From positions 1 to 40,826 of the forward strand of contig NZ_JACHLK010000028.1 in assembly GCF_014207955.1 (NCBI RefSeq): 40,826 bases of DNA. The letters are read 5' to 3'. Both the position numbers and the translations under genes were made by a program. Within the stretch, counting starts at the first letter, position 1. Every line of letters starts with the position of its first letter. This stretch comes from Acidovorax soli (GTDB taxonomy: Bacteria > Pseudomonadota > Gammaproteobacteria > Burkholderiales > Burkholderiaceae_C). The notes under the pieces were generated by a model. It had not been told where the DNA came from, did no database searches, and saw only the letters and a list, made by a program, of their open reading frames with translations. Shown here piece by piece: positions 21,060 through 29,399 of this stretch.

Positions 21060-22733
21060 ATGGCAACCACCACCAGGGCGGGCCGCGCTGCCGCGCCCCG
21101 CGCCACCGTATCGGCCATCGCCACCGCAGCGGCCCTGCTGCTGGGCCTGGCAGCCTGTGCCGGCCGTGCCACGGCGGCCACACCCCTGCCTCCCGCGCTG
21201 GCCAGCGCCAGCACCTGTTTCCATGCGGGCCAGGGCCTGGTGGGCCGGGCGCTGCTGGACCTGGGGCCCGAGAGCCCCGATGCGCTGTTCGATCTGTACA
21301 AGGGCGTGCATTGGCAGGGGGCCTGGGCCTTCCAGAACACGCAGGGCCAGTGGGTGGTGCTGCCGCCGGGCATCGGCGTGGTGCCGCCGGTGGCGCGCGC
21401 GGTGCAGCACCCCCGGCGCGGTCTGGCAGGGGCTGGGGCAGCGACGCTGGAGGTGGGCCTGTCCGAGCCCGGCCTGCAGGGGCCGGGCATGCTGCCCGGG
21501 ATCACGCTCTTCGTGGGCTACGGGGCCGCGGGGGCGCAGAGCTTCGAGGACCTGCTGGCGCGCCAGCGCTTTGGCGTGGTGGCGCAGTTTGCCGGCAATG
21601 AGCCGGTGCGCGCCAACTGCGATGCCGCGGCGCCCACGCCCGGGGTGGCCATCGTGCCCGCGCCCGCCCCATCGCCGCCGGGCACGGGGACCAGCCCGGC
21701 CCCCGCACCGGCGCCGGCCCAGGGCGGCAGCTTCAGCCACGGCAGCCGCTACACCATCCAGGCCGCGAACCTGGGCACCAAGGCCGACCACAACGTGGGC
21801 AACTACCGCTACCAGGGCCAGCGCCACCTGCTGGCGCGCTTTTCCGATTTCGACAACGCGGGCGCCGCCACGCCGGCCGCCAACACCAAGGCGGGCTGGC
21901 AGGCGCACCTCGATGGCATCTACCCCATCCTCACGTCCACCGATTTCAACGCCCTGGCCACGGCCTCGGGCGCCACGGTGGAGCACAGCGGCGGTGTCAC
22001 GCCCTCGGGCCGCTGGCTCAAGCGGCGCATCACGCAGGGCGTGCGCGACCAGTTTCCCAGCAACTACCGGCTGCGCAACTGGAACCTGTGGGATACGCGC
22101 GGCTACCAGGCGCAGATGTACTTCACGGGCTATGTGAACCTGTCTTCCATCAATGCGCCGGGCAAGTACTACCGCTTTTACTGGACCGACTCGAGCAACG
22201 CCAACAACAACGTCTGGACGGCCAAGGAGGGCGGCTCGATGACGGCGCGCGCCGAGGGCGCCAACACCGGCGTGCCCGGCATCTACTCCGACGCGCCCGT
22301 GCGCTACCAGTCGAATACCTGGGTGCGCTACGAGATCCTGGCGGACTTTGCCAACGACCGCGTCTCGTTCTATGCCGATGGCAAGCCGCTCATGGACGCC
22401 TCGCGCGGCTACACCGGCGTGAACACCGGCTGGCTGGGCGTGGGCGGCAAGCTCGACTACTTTCTGCTCAACAACACGGTGGAGATGGATGGCGAGGCCG
22501 GCGAGTTCGTGGGCCACGCCATGCCCTACCTGGACTTCAGCTTCCAGCGCATCGAGCTGGCCGACGCGGCCGACTGGTCGCGCCGCACCGACGCCGTGGT
22601 GCAGGTGCCCACGCGCTGGGGCAATGGCAGCGTGGACATCGTGGTCAACCAGGGGCGCTTTGCCAACCTGGAGGGCAAGCACCTGTTCCTGCTTGACGGC
22701 ATGCAGGCCACCTATCTGGGACCGTTGAAGTGA
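21060..22733 (+). CDS. Large lipoprotein with lectin-like C-terminal half
   Basis: 557 residues, strong GGGAGGG ribosome site. The signal peptide ends in the lipobox L-A-A-C with Cys33. Residues 45-190 form a domain with T-L-F-V-G-Y-G and L-A-R-Q-R-F-G-V-V-A-Q-F. A Pro/Ala linker (about 200-222) follows, then a long aromatic-rich domain (225-500) with F-Y-W-T-D-S-S, W-V-R-Y-E-I-L-A-D-F and R-V-S-F-Y-A-D-G-K-P-L. This strand pattern is typical of concanavalin-A/laminin-G-type sandwiches that bind or cleave polysaccharide (inference). A C-terminal 60-residue beta unit ends the protein. I do not recognise the whole. Confidence 0.68.
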   Translation: MATTTRAGRAAAPRATVSAIATAAALLLGLAACAGRATAATPLPPALASASTCFHAGQGLVGRALLDLGPESPDALFDLYKGVHWQGAWAFQNTQGQWVVLPPGIGVVPPVARAVQHPRRGLAGAGAATLEVGLSEPGLQGPGMLPGITLFVGYGAAGAQSFEDLLARQRFGVVAQFAGNEPVRANCDAAAPTPGVAIVPAPAPSPPGTGTSPAPAPAPAQGGSFSHGSRYTIQAANLGTKADHNVGNYRYQGQRHLLARFSDFDNAGAATPAANTKAGWQAHLDGIYPILTSTDFNALATASGATVEHSGGVTPSGRWLKRRITQGVRDQFPSNYRLRNWNLWDTRGYQAQMYFTGYVNLSSINAPGKYYRFYWTDSSNANNNVWTAKEGGSMTARAEGANTGVPGIYSDAPVRYQSNTWVRYEILADFANDRVSFYADGKPLMDASRGYTGVNTGWLGVGGKLDYFLLNNTVEMDGEAGEFVGHAMPYLDFSFQRIELADAADWSRRTDAVVQVPTRWGNGSVDIVVNQGRFANLEGKHLFLLDGMQATYLGPLK

Positions 22734-22747
22734 AGCAGTGGGCGCAA

Positions 22748-22762
22748 CCGGCCCAGGGCCGG
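22748..22762. terminator. Hairpin between convergent genes
   Basis: CCGGCCC-A-GGGCCGG, a perfect 7-bp stem extended by flanking GCA/TGC with one mismatch, in the 36 bases between a plus- and a minus-strand stop codon. No T-run. Probably a bidirectional stop or pause site. Confidence 0.45.
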
Positions 22763-22769
22763 GTGCGGA

Positions 22770-24911
22770 TCAGAACGAGACCGTGGTGGACAGCTTGAAG
22801 GTGCGTGGCGCGCCGGCCATCACGAAGCCGTCGCCGAAGGTGCCGATCCAGTACTTCTTGTCGCCCACGTTTTCCACGCTGGCGTTGAAGCGCACGGGCG
22901 TGGCGCCGAACCGGGTGGCGTAGCTGGCGTTCAGGTCCAGGCGGCTCCACGAGGGCATGCGCAGGCGGTTGCCCGAGTCGGACCACTGCGAGCCGGTGTG
23001 GATGAAGCGGCCGCCCACCTTGAGGCCCTGCACGGGGGTCTGCCAGTCCATGCCGATGCGCACGCGCAAGTCGGGCGTGCCGAAGGTGTCGCGGCCGGTG
23101 TTGCGCTGCTCGGATGTGATGTGCGTGATGCCGCCCAGCAGGGACACGGTCTGCGCCACCTGGCCGTACATGCTCCATTCCACGCCGCGCAGGCGCTGCT
23201 CGCCGGCGTCCACCAGGGTGGGCAGGGGGGCCGCGTTGTTGCTGATGAAGGAGGGGCGCTTGATCTCGAAGGCGCTCACGGTGTGCGTGAGCGCGCCGGT
23301 CTGCAGCTTCACGCCCAGCTCGAACTGCTTGGTCTGCTTGGGTGCCAGGGATGCGCCGGTGTTGGTGTAGCCCACGCCCACCACCTGGCCGGGCTCCAGG
23401 CCCTCGGTGTAGTTGCCGAACAGCGAGACGCTTTCGCCCCAGGGCCGCAGCACGGCGGCCAGCATGGGCGAGAAGCGGCTTTCGCTGTACTTTTGCAGGG
23501 GCATCTTCACCGTCTGGTGGCGCCCGCCCACGGTGAGCAGCACTTTTTCGTCGGCAAAGGCCATGGTGTCGGCCACGGCGAGCGAGCGGAAGTCGTTCTC
23601 GGTGGTGTAGCCGTTGAAGACCGGCGCGGCGGGGAAGGTCGGCACCACCGGGTTGTACATGTTGGTGGTGTAGCAGTAGTTGCAGGCCGTGTTGTAGGAG
23701 CCTTCCTGGTGCTTGAGGATGTTGGCCGACAGCTGCAGGCGGTGCTTGATGCTGCCGGTGGCGAACTGGCCGATCACGCCAGCCTCGGCCGTGCGGCGCT
23801 CGGACTTGGTGTGCACGTTGTAGATGGCGCCGCGCGTGGTGCCATCGGCGCCGGTGACGAAGGCGCGGGTGCCGAACAGCAGGCCTTGGCCCTCGGCTTC
23901 GGAGCCGCCCAGCGCGAAGTAGCCCTGCCAGTCCTGGCTGAAATCGAACTCGGCACGCGCCAGGGCGCCGCTGTTCTCGTACTTGCCGTGCGTGCCGCGG
24001 AACATGTTGGTGTCGCCCTCGGGCGGCGCCAGCAGGCGGCCCACGCCGGGGATCGCGGCATTGCCCAGGAAGTTGAACATGCCCGGGCTGCCGCCTTCGA
24101 TCTTGTTGGCGCTGTTGTACACATCGAGCGAGAAGCGTGCGCGCTCGCCCAGGTAGTCCAGTGCCAGTGCGCCCACGCGGCGGGTCTGGTCCTCGTCCTT
24201 GGCGCCCATCTCGCCGCTGCCGTAGACGCCGTTGAAGCGCACGCCCAGGCGCTTTTCGTCGCCAAAGCGCTTGCCCACGTCAGCATGGCCCTGGAAGTAC
24301 GAGCGCGAGCCGTAGGTCAGCGTCAGGTCGGCCACCGGCTGGGCGAGCGCGCGCTTGGTCACCATGTTCACGGTGCCTGCCACGCTGGACAGCGGCGGCA
24401 TGCCCGAGAGCAGCACATTGGGGCCGCGCAGCACCTCGATGCGCTCGAACATCTCCACCGGCACCGAGTTGGCCGGGGCGATGCCGTACAGGCCGTTGGT
24501 GGCGATGTCCATGGCCGTCATGTCCAGGCCGCGCAGGTTGAAGTTCTGCAGCAGGTGGTTCTTGTTGGTGGTGAAGACGATGGCGGAGTCGTTCTCCAGC
24601 ACGTCCTGCAAGGTCAGCGCCGACCAGTCTTCGGCCAGCTCGCGCGTGTAGGCGTTGACGTGGACCGGCGCCTCCATGATGGAGGTGGCACCCAGGATGC
24701 CCAGGCGCGCGCCCGATGCGGCCTTGTGGCCGGGGGCGCGCACAGGCAGGTCTTCACGCTCGTACTTGCTGCGCACGTTGACCTGCTCCAGCGTGGCCGC
24801 GGGAGCGGTTGCCGTCTGGGCGCCTGCGGTGGCGGCGGCCAGGGAGACGCTCAGGGCGAGCACCGACAGGGCGATGGGGGTGGGTCGAACGGACCGGCGG
24901 TGGATGGGCAT
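22770..24911 (-). CDS. TonB-dependent siderophore receptor without signalling domain
   Basis: 713 residues. Signal peptide about 1-32 (A-T-A-G-A-Q). It goes straight into a plug (about 50-190: V-N-A-Y-T-R-E-L, L-R-G-L-D-M-T-A-M-D, I-E-V-L-R-G-P-N-V-L-L-S-G). No STN domain, so it cannot signal through FecR. The barrel ends in L-S-T-T-V-S-F. An outer loop holds a C-x-x-C pair (A-C-N-Y-C) close to Tyr/Pro residues. GAGGAA lies 8 bases before the ATG. A Fur-box-like site 28 bases upstream indicates direct iron regulation. It is divergent from the second sigma factor. Confidence 0.87.
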   Translation of the reverse strand: MPIHRRSVRPTPIALSVLALSVSLAAATAGAQTATAPAATLEQVNVRSKYEREDLPVRAPGHKAASGARLGILGATSIMEAPVHVNAYTRELAEDWSALTLQDVLENDSAIVFTTNKNHLLQNFNLRGLDMTAMDIATNGLYGIAPANSVPVEMFERIEVLRGPNVLLSGMPPLSSVAGTVNMVTKRALAQPVADLTLTYGSRSYFQGHADVGKRFGDEKRLGVRFNGVYGSGEMGAKDEDQTRRVGALALDYLGERARFSLDVYNSANKIEGGSPGMFNFLGNAAIPGVGRLLAPPEGDTNMFRGTHGKYENSGALARAEFDFSQDWQGYFALGGSEAEGQGLLFGTRAFVTGADGTTRGAIYNVHTKSERRTAEAGVIGQFATGSIKHRLQLSANILKHQEGSYNTACNYCYTTNMYNPVVPTFPAAPVFNGYTTENDFRSLAVADTMAFADEKVLLTVGGRHQTVKMPLQKYSESRFSPMLAAVLRPWGESVSLFGNYTEGLEPGQVVGVGYTNTGASLAPKQTKQFELGVKLQTGALTHTVSAFEIKRPSFISNNAAPLPTLVDAGEQRLRGVEWSMYGQVAQTVSLLGGITHITSEQRNTGRDTFGTPDLRVRIGMDWQTPVQGLKVGGRFIHTGSQWSDSGNRLRMPSWSRLDLNASYATRFGATPVRFNASVENVGDKKYWIGTFGDGFVMAGAPRTFKLSTTVSF

Positions 24912-24938
24912 GGATCTGCTTCCTCTCTGTGTTGTATT

Positions 24939-24959
24939 GAATGAAAACTATTCTCATTC
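24939..24959. promoter_or_regulatory. Fur box of the STN-less receptor
   Basis: GAATGAAAACTATTCTCATTC: dyad with outer GAATG/CATTC arms and the AT-rich hexamer pattern of Fur boxes, in an AT-rich patch immediately upstream of the receptor start. Confidence 0.7.
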
Positions 24960-25025
24960 TATTTCTTCTTGTAACGGAGACCGCCATGTTCCCGTTTCGG
25001 CCGTGGCGCTGGTGCTGCGAAAATC

Positions 25026-25044
25026 AATGAGAGTGATTCTCATT
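25026..25044. promoter_or_regulatory. Fur box of sigma factor 2
   Basis: AATGAGAGTGATTCTCATT, 19 bases, a strong dyad (AATGAGA/TCTCATT) that fits the Fur consensus better than the neighbouring site. It lies about 110 bases before the sigma gene and 115 bases from the divergent receptor start, so iron-bound Fur should repress one or both directions. Confidence 0.75.
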
Positions 25045-25154
25045 TTCTGATAGAGTCGCCGCTTTTCCAGATCCCCAGGGCGGCGTGCGGCCCGGGGCCC
25101 GTGCCGGTGCGGCGTGCCTTTTGGCGTGCCTTGTGGCGCGCTGAGGTGTTTGTT

Positions 25155-25622
25155 GTGGCTGCGAACTATTACGCGGAACTTGTCCGTTTCTTTGCCCATT
25201 CGCTGAGGGATCGCGAGGCTGCGGCCGATGTGGTGCAGGAGAGCTATGCCCGGGTGTTTGCGCTGCAGGCACGCGATGTGGCGGTGCGCGATCTGCGCGC
25301 GTTGCTGTTTCGCACGGGCAAGAACATCGTGATCGACGATGCGCGCCGGCGCCTGGCCGAGGCGCACATGCTGCAGACCCTGGCCCTGGTCAGCGCCCAG
25401 GAGGCACCTTCGACGGAGCGCCAGGTGGCCGGGCGCGAGCAGCTGGTGCTGCTGTCGCGCTGCCTGCATGCCATGCCGCGCAAGCGGCGCGAGGTCTTCG
25501 TGCTGGTGCGCATCTATGGCTTCAGCCATGCCGAGGCGGCAGCGCACATGGGCATCAGCGAGGCCGCCATCGAGAAGCACGTGGTGCGCGCGGTGTGCGA
25601 CTGCATGGGGCTGGCGCCATGA
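25155..25622 (+). CDS. FecI-type ECF sigma factor (system 2)
   Basis: 155 residues from GTG 25155, chosen because GAGG is 8 bases upstream. GTG 25146 overlaps that site. Region 2: A-A-D-V-V-Q-E-S-Y and L-L-F-R-T-G-K-N-I-V-I-D-D. Region 4: A-M-P-R-K-R-R-E-V-F, then the recognition helices F-S-H-A-E-A-A-A-H-M-G-I-S-E-A-A-I-E-K-H. Close in layout to system 1's sigma. Under Fur control by the 25026-25044 site, it should be made in low iron and be released by FecR when receptor 3 binds its siderophore. Its stop overlaps the FecR start. Confidence 0.88.
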   Translation: MAANYYAELVRFFAHSLRDREAAADVVQESYARVFALQARDVAVRDLRALLFRTGKNIVIDDARRRLAEAHMLQTLALVSAQEAPSTERQVAGREQLVLLSRCLHAMPRKRREVFVLVRIYGFSHAEAAAHMGISEAAIEKHVVRAVCDCMGLAP

Positions 25623-26605
25623 TGGCCGGCAACCCGCTGCATGGCACGCGCGACCGCAAGCGGCTTGAACATGCGCTGCTGCTGATCGCCCGCCAGCATG
25701 GCGGCAGCCCGCAGGTGGCGCGGCAAGCCGCTGCGGCGCTGGCGCGCTGGCGTGCCGAGGAGCCCGGCAACGAGCTGGCGGCGCGGGCGGCCCTGGCGGG
25801 CTGGGCCGTCACGGAGGGCGCGGGCCTGCAGGGCGAGCTGCCGCTGCCGGCCACCCAGGCGGTGCGGCGGCGCCGTGCGCTGTCGGTGCTGGGCGTGGCC
25901 GGCCTGGCGGGGCTGGCGGGCGTGCTGGGCCGCTGGCACTGGCTGCAGCCGCTGGAGCGCCTGGCCCTGCACACCGGCCACGCGCAGCAACTGGGCCGGG
26001 ACCTGCCGGACGGCACGCGGCTGGACCTGGCGCCCGGCACGGACGCATCGGTGGTGTTCTACCGCCAGCGCCGCGAGGTGCATCTGCTGCAGGGCGAGAT
26101 CCGCCTGGACGTGGCGCACGATGCCGCGCGCCCGCTCGAGGTGCTGACCCCCCTGGGGCGTGTGCGCGTGCTGGGCACGGTATTTTCCGTGGCGCAGCGG
26201 CCCGGCGCCGGCCTGCAGGTCGGCGTGGCCGAAGGGCGCGTGGGCGTTTGGCGAGCAAGCTCCACCGATGGCGATCCCGATGCTGTGCTGACCCAGGGCC
26301 AGGGCCTGCACCTCGATGCCGCCGGCCAGCTGGTGCGCCAGTCGCTCAATGCCGAGGATGTGGGCGCCTGGCGCGAAGGCTGGCTGGTGTTCGACCAGAC
26401 GCCCCTGCCCGAAGTGGTGGCGCGCTGGAACGACTACCTGGCCAAGCCCCTGGTGCTGGAGGGCAGTGCGGGCCTGCAGGCCCTGCGGCTGACCGGCAGC
26501 TTCAAGCTGCGCGAGCCTGGTGCCTTCATCGCCAGCCTGCCACGCTCGCTGCCGGTGCGGGTGGAACCTCTGCCCGATGGGCGCATGGCCATCCACCTGC
26601 GCTGA
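25619..26605 (+). CDS. FecR-family anti-sigma regulator (system 2)
   Basis: 328 residues. The ATG overlaps the sigma stop (ATGA), so translation is coupled. The cytoplasmic anti-sigma part (residues 15-65: A-L-L-L-I-A-R-Q-H-G-G, A-A-A-L-A-R-W-R-A-E-E-P) is followed by a membrane helix (about 88-105). The periplasmic FecR domain has T-P-L-G-R-V-R-V-L-G-T-V-F-S-V, and the C-terminal W-N-D-Y-L-A-K-P-L segment is as in system 1. It should contact the STN domain of receptor 3, encoded 93 bases downstream. Confidence 0.87.
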   Translation: MMAGNPLHGTRDRKRLEHALLLIARQHGGSPQVARQAAAALARWRAEEPGNELAARAALAGWAVTEGAGLQGELPLPATQAVRRRRALSVLGVAGLAGLAGVLGRWHWLQPLERLALHTGHAQQLGRDLPDGTRLDLAPGTDASVVFYRQRREVHLLQGEIRLDVAHDAARPLEVLTPLGRVRVLGTVFSVAQRPGAGLQVGVAEGRVGVWRASSTDGDPDAVLTQGQGLHLDAAGQLVRQSLNAEDVGAWREGWLVFDQTPLPEVVARWNDYLAKPLVLEGSAGLQALRLTGSFKLREPGAFIASLPRSLPVRVEPLPDGRMAIHLR

Positions 26606-26616
26606 CGCAGCCCCTC

Positions 26617-26655
26617 AAAAATATTTGTCCGGTAAATCCGGTGTGGTCCGTCTTC
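26617..26655 (+). promoter_or_regulatory. ECF (FecI-type) promoter of receptor 3
   Basis: AAAAATATTTGT, then 21 bases, then GTCTTC. It aligns gap-free with the block before receptor 1 (16709-16747, minus), 26 of 39 identical. It begins 11 bases after the FecR stop codon. The GTC -10 is typical of iron-starvation sigma promoters. Confidence 0.65.
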
Positions 26656-26698
26656 ACTGTGAACGCACTTAGACACGCACTTCACAGGACGAATTCGG

Positions 26699-29284
26699 AT
26701 GAGAAACAACGACAAGGCCCGCTCTTTTTCGCACGGCACCGCCGGCAATGCATTGCGCCCAAGGGGTAGCCGCCTCCAGACGGTCTCCCTGGCCTGCGCC
26801 ATCGCCTGCCTGGCCGCAGCCGGAGGGGCCGCTGTGCCAGCGGCCCATGCCCAAAGCGGCACCGCCCAGGCGGCCTGGGCCGCTTCGCGCAGCCTGAACC
26901 TGCCGGCCCAGCCCCTGGGCCAGGCGCTCAATGCCCTGGCCCGCACCTGGGGGGTGGCCGTGGCCGCGGACGCCGGCCTGGTGCAGGGGCGCATGGCGCC
27001 GGCCCTGCAGGGCCCGCTGACGCTGAACGAGGCGCTGGGCAAGGCCCTGGCGGGCAGCGGCCTGGAGGCCGTGCCCGAGGGTGCGGCCATCACCGTGCAG
27101 CGCGTGGGCAACCACACCCGGGCGCTGGGCGAGGTGCGCGTCACCGCCCAGGCGCAGCAGGAGGCCACCGAGGGCACGGGCTCCTACGCCGCATCGCATG
27201 TGTCCCTGGGCAAGGGGCAGGACCTGCGCGAGACGCCGCAGAGCATCTCGGTCGTGACGCGCCAGCGCATCGAGGACCAGGCCCTGGCCAGCGTGGGCGA
27301 GGTGATGCAGCAGACCACCGGCGTGACGGTGAACTATGCCGGCGCGGGCGGCCTGGGCGGCATGGCCACCAGCTTTCTGTCGCGCGGCTTCGAGATCGGC
27401 AATGTGCAGATCGACGGCGCCAGCGTGGACGCCTTCAGCCAGCAGCTGTTCGACCCGAACCTGGCCATGTACGACAGCGTGCAGATCGTGCGCGGCGCCA
27501 ACGGGCTGTTCAGCGGCAATGGCGAGCCGGGCGGCGCCATCAACCTGGTGCGCAAGCGGCCCACGGCGCAGCGGCAGATCCTGGGCGCCGTGGGCATTGG
27601 CAGCTGGAGCCGCCGGCAGGCCGAGCTGGATGTGGCCGGCCCGCTGAACGAGGCCGGCACGCTGCGCGGCCGGGCCGTGCTGGCCCACACCGGCAAGGAT
27701 TTCTTCTACCGGGGCGCGGATGCGCAGGACAGCCTGCTCTACGGCATTCTGGAGGCCGATGTGGGCAGCGCCAGCCGTGTGACGGTGGGCGCCAGCCACG
27801 GCAAGCTGCAGACCACGCCCTGGCGCGAGGGCATTCCCCGTGCGCCCAATGGCGACGATCTGAAGCTGCCGCGCAGCACGGCGCTGATGGCTGGCTGGAG
27901 CCACTACGACAAGAGCGCCACCGAGCTGTTCGCGCAGTGGGACCAGCAGATTGCCGGCGACTGGAAGCTCAAGGCCCAGGTGAACCTGCAGAAGGTGGAC
28001 AGCGATGCCCGCCTGGCGAGCCTCACGGGCACCGTGGACCCCGCGACCGGCCTGGGCGCCAACTGGACCGGTTTCTCCAACGACTTCCGCTCCGGGAAGA
28101 GAGGCATCGACGTGCATGCCAGCGGGCCGTTCTCGCTGCTGGGGCGCCGGCACAAGCTGCTGGTGGGCGCGGACTGGACCCGGGTGCGCGATGACCAGGA
28201 CACCTTCTACTCCGAGATGGCCACGCCGGCCTCGCTCACCAACGTCTACGGCTTCGACCCCGGCCGCATTCCCGCGGCGACCAGCGAGCGCAAGACGCGC
28301 AGCTACCCCGGCTATGGCGCAACGCAAAAGGCGGTGTATGGGCGCGCCAACCTGAGCCTCACGGACCAGCTCACCGCCATCGTGGGCGGGCGCTATGCGG
28401 GCTACGCCTACGACACGCCCTACATCAACTACACCGCGACCGGTGGCATCCGCTCCAGCGGCCGCGAGCACTACAGCGAGAGCGGCATCTTCACGCCCTA
28501 TGCGGGCCTGGTGTACGACCTGGGCCCGCAGTGGACAGCCTATGGCAGCGTGACCGAGATCCACAAGTCGCAGGCCAACATGCTGGCCGGCCCGCTGCCG
28601 GGCAAGCCGCTCGACCCCATCCGGGGCCGCAGCGTGGAGCTGGGCATGAAGGGCGAGCTGGCCGATGGCAAGCTCAACACCGCGTTCGCGCTCTACCGCA
28701 TCGAGCGCACGGGCCAGGCCGCACGCGACCCCGGCTACCCCGAGACCGACGTGGGCGACCTGGGCCTCTCATGCTGCTATGTGGCCCAGGGCAAGATCGT
28801 GAGCCAGGGGGTGGACATGGAGGTCTCGGGCCAGCTGGCGCGGGGCTGGCAGCTGTTTGCCGGCTACACCTACAACCACAACCGCAACAAGACCGACCCG
28901 GCGCAGTTGGTCTACAGCTCCATCACGCCCAAGCACTTGTTCAAGCTGTGGAGCACCTACCAGTTGCCGGGCGAGCTCTCGCCCTGGACGCTGGGCGGCG
29001 GCGTCACGCTGCAGAGCGCCACCTATGTGAGCGGCACCGTCAACCGCTACAACCCGGCCACGGGCAAGTACGATGGCGCGGCCTTGCCCTTCCGCTTCAC
29101 GCAGGCGGGCTATGCGGTCTGGAATGCCAGCGTGCAGTACCGCATCAACCGCCACTGGTCGGCCTCGCTGAACCTGAACAACCTGTTCGACAAGACCTAC
29201 TACAAGGCCGTGGGCTCCATCCACGGGGGCAACTGGTATGGCGAGCCACGCAGTGCCCTCTTGATGCTGCGCGGCAGCTTCTGA
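26699..29284 (+). CDS. TonB-dependent siderophore receptor with signalling domain (system 2)
   Basis: 861 residues. A long signal peptide (about 1-52, ending A-A-H-A-Q) is followed by an STN domain (about 64-118: L-N-L-P-A-Q-P-L-G-Q-A-L-N-A-L-A, L-T-L-N-E-A-L). The plug (about 155-275) has T-P-Q-S-I-S-V-V-T-R-Q-R-I-E, L-S-R-G-F-E-I and V-Q-I-V-R-G-A-N-G-L-F-S-G. This matches the FhuE/FpvA type of siderophore receptors. The barrel has an L-S-C-C-Y-V-A-Q-G-K-I-V-S-Q-G-V-D segment and ends with M-L-R-G-S-F. AGGA lies 9 bases before the ATG. It is expressed from the ECF promoter just upstream. Its stop codon lies inside a terminal repeat of the MITE-like element. Confidence 0.9.
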   Translation: MRNNDKARSFSHGTAGNALRPRGSRLQTVSLACAIACLAAAGGAAVPAAHAQSGTAQAAWAASRSLNLPAQPLGQALNALARTWGVAVAADAGLVQGRMAPALQGPLTLNEALGKALAGSGLEAVPEGAAITVQRVGNHTRALGEVRVTAQAQQEATEGTGSYAASHVSLGKGQDLRETPQSISVVTRQRIEDQALASVGEVMQQTTGVTVNYAGAGGLGGMATSFLSRGFEIGNVQIDGASVDAFSQQLFDPNLAMYDSVQIVRGANGLFSGNGEPGGAINLVRKRPTAQRQILGAVGIGSWSRRQAELDVAGPLNEAGTLRGRAVLAHTGKDFFYRGADAQDSLLYGILEADVGSASRVTVGASHGKLQTTPWREGIPRAPNGDDLKLPRSTALMAGWSHYDKSATELFAQWDQQIAGDWKLKAQVNLQKVDSDARLASLTGTVDPATGLGANWTGFSNDFRSGKRGIDVHASGPFSLLGRRHKLLVGADWTRVRDDQDTFYSEMATPASLTNVYGFDPGRIPAATSERKTRSYPGYGATQKAVYGRANLSLTDQLTAIVGGRYAGYAYDTPYINYTATGGIRSSGREHYSESGIFTPYAGLVYDLGPQWTAYGSVTEIHKSQANMLAGPLPGKPLDPIRGRSVELGMKGELADGKLNTAFALYRIERTGQAARDPGYPETDVGDLGLSCCYVAQGKIVSQGVDMEVSGQLARGWQLFAGYTYNHNRNKTDPAQLVYSSITPKHLFKLWSTYQLPGELSPWTLGGGVTLQSATYVSGTVNRYNPATGKYDGAALPFRFTQAGYAVWNASVQYRINRHWSASLNLNNLFDKTYYKAVGSIHGGNWYGEPRSALLMLRGSF

Positions 29285-29388
29285 TGCGGATTTTCCTTCA
29301 ACCGTCTAACGTCGTTGGTTCGCCTTGCCGTGCTACAGCACTGTCTGCGGCTTCCCGCCTAGTTATACGGCCGAATGCAAATCCGCAT
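29284..29388. repeat. MITE-like inverted-repeat element
   Basis: Perfect 10-bp inverted terminal repeats ATGCGGATTT (29284-29293) and AAATCCGCAT (29379-29388) enclose about 85 bases of roughly 52 percent GC (counted by eye), well below the surroundings. An internal GTGC-TACA-GCAC hairpin is present. The left repeat overlaps the receptor's stop codon and the right one ends 11 bases before the next ATG. It may be a non-autonomous mobile element or an intramolecular stem controlling the downstream gene. Confidence 0.5.
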
Positions 29389-29399
29389 GAGCCCCGCGC

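Noticed and set aside
29304..29368. Integron attC site
   Set aside because: GTCTAAC and GTTATAC resemble the R'' and R' cores, but one core base is wrong and the inner L arms are not complementary; no integrase or cassette is seen.
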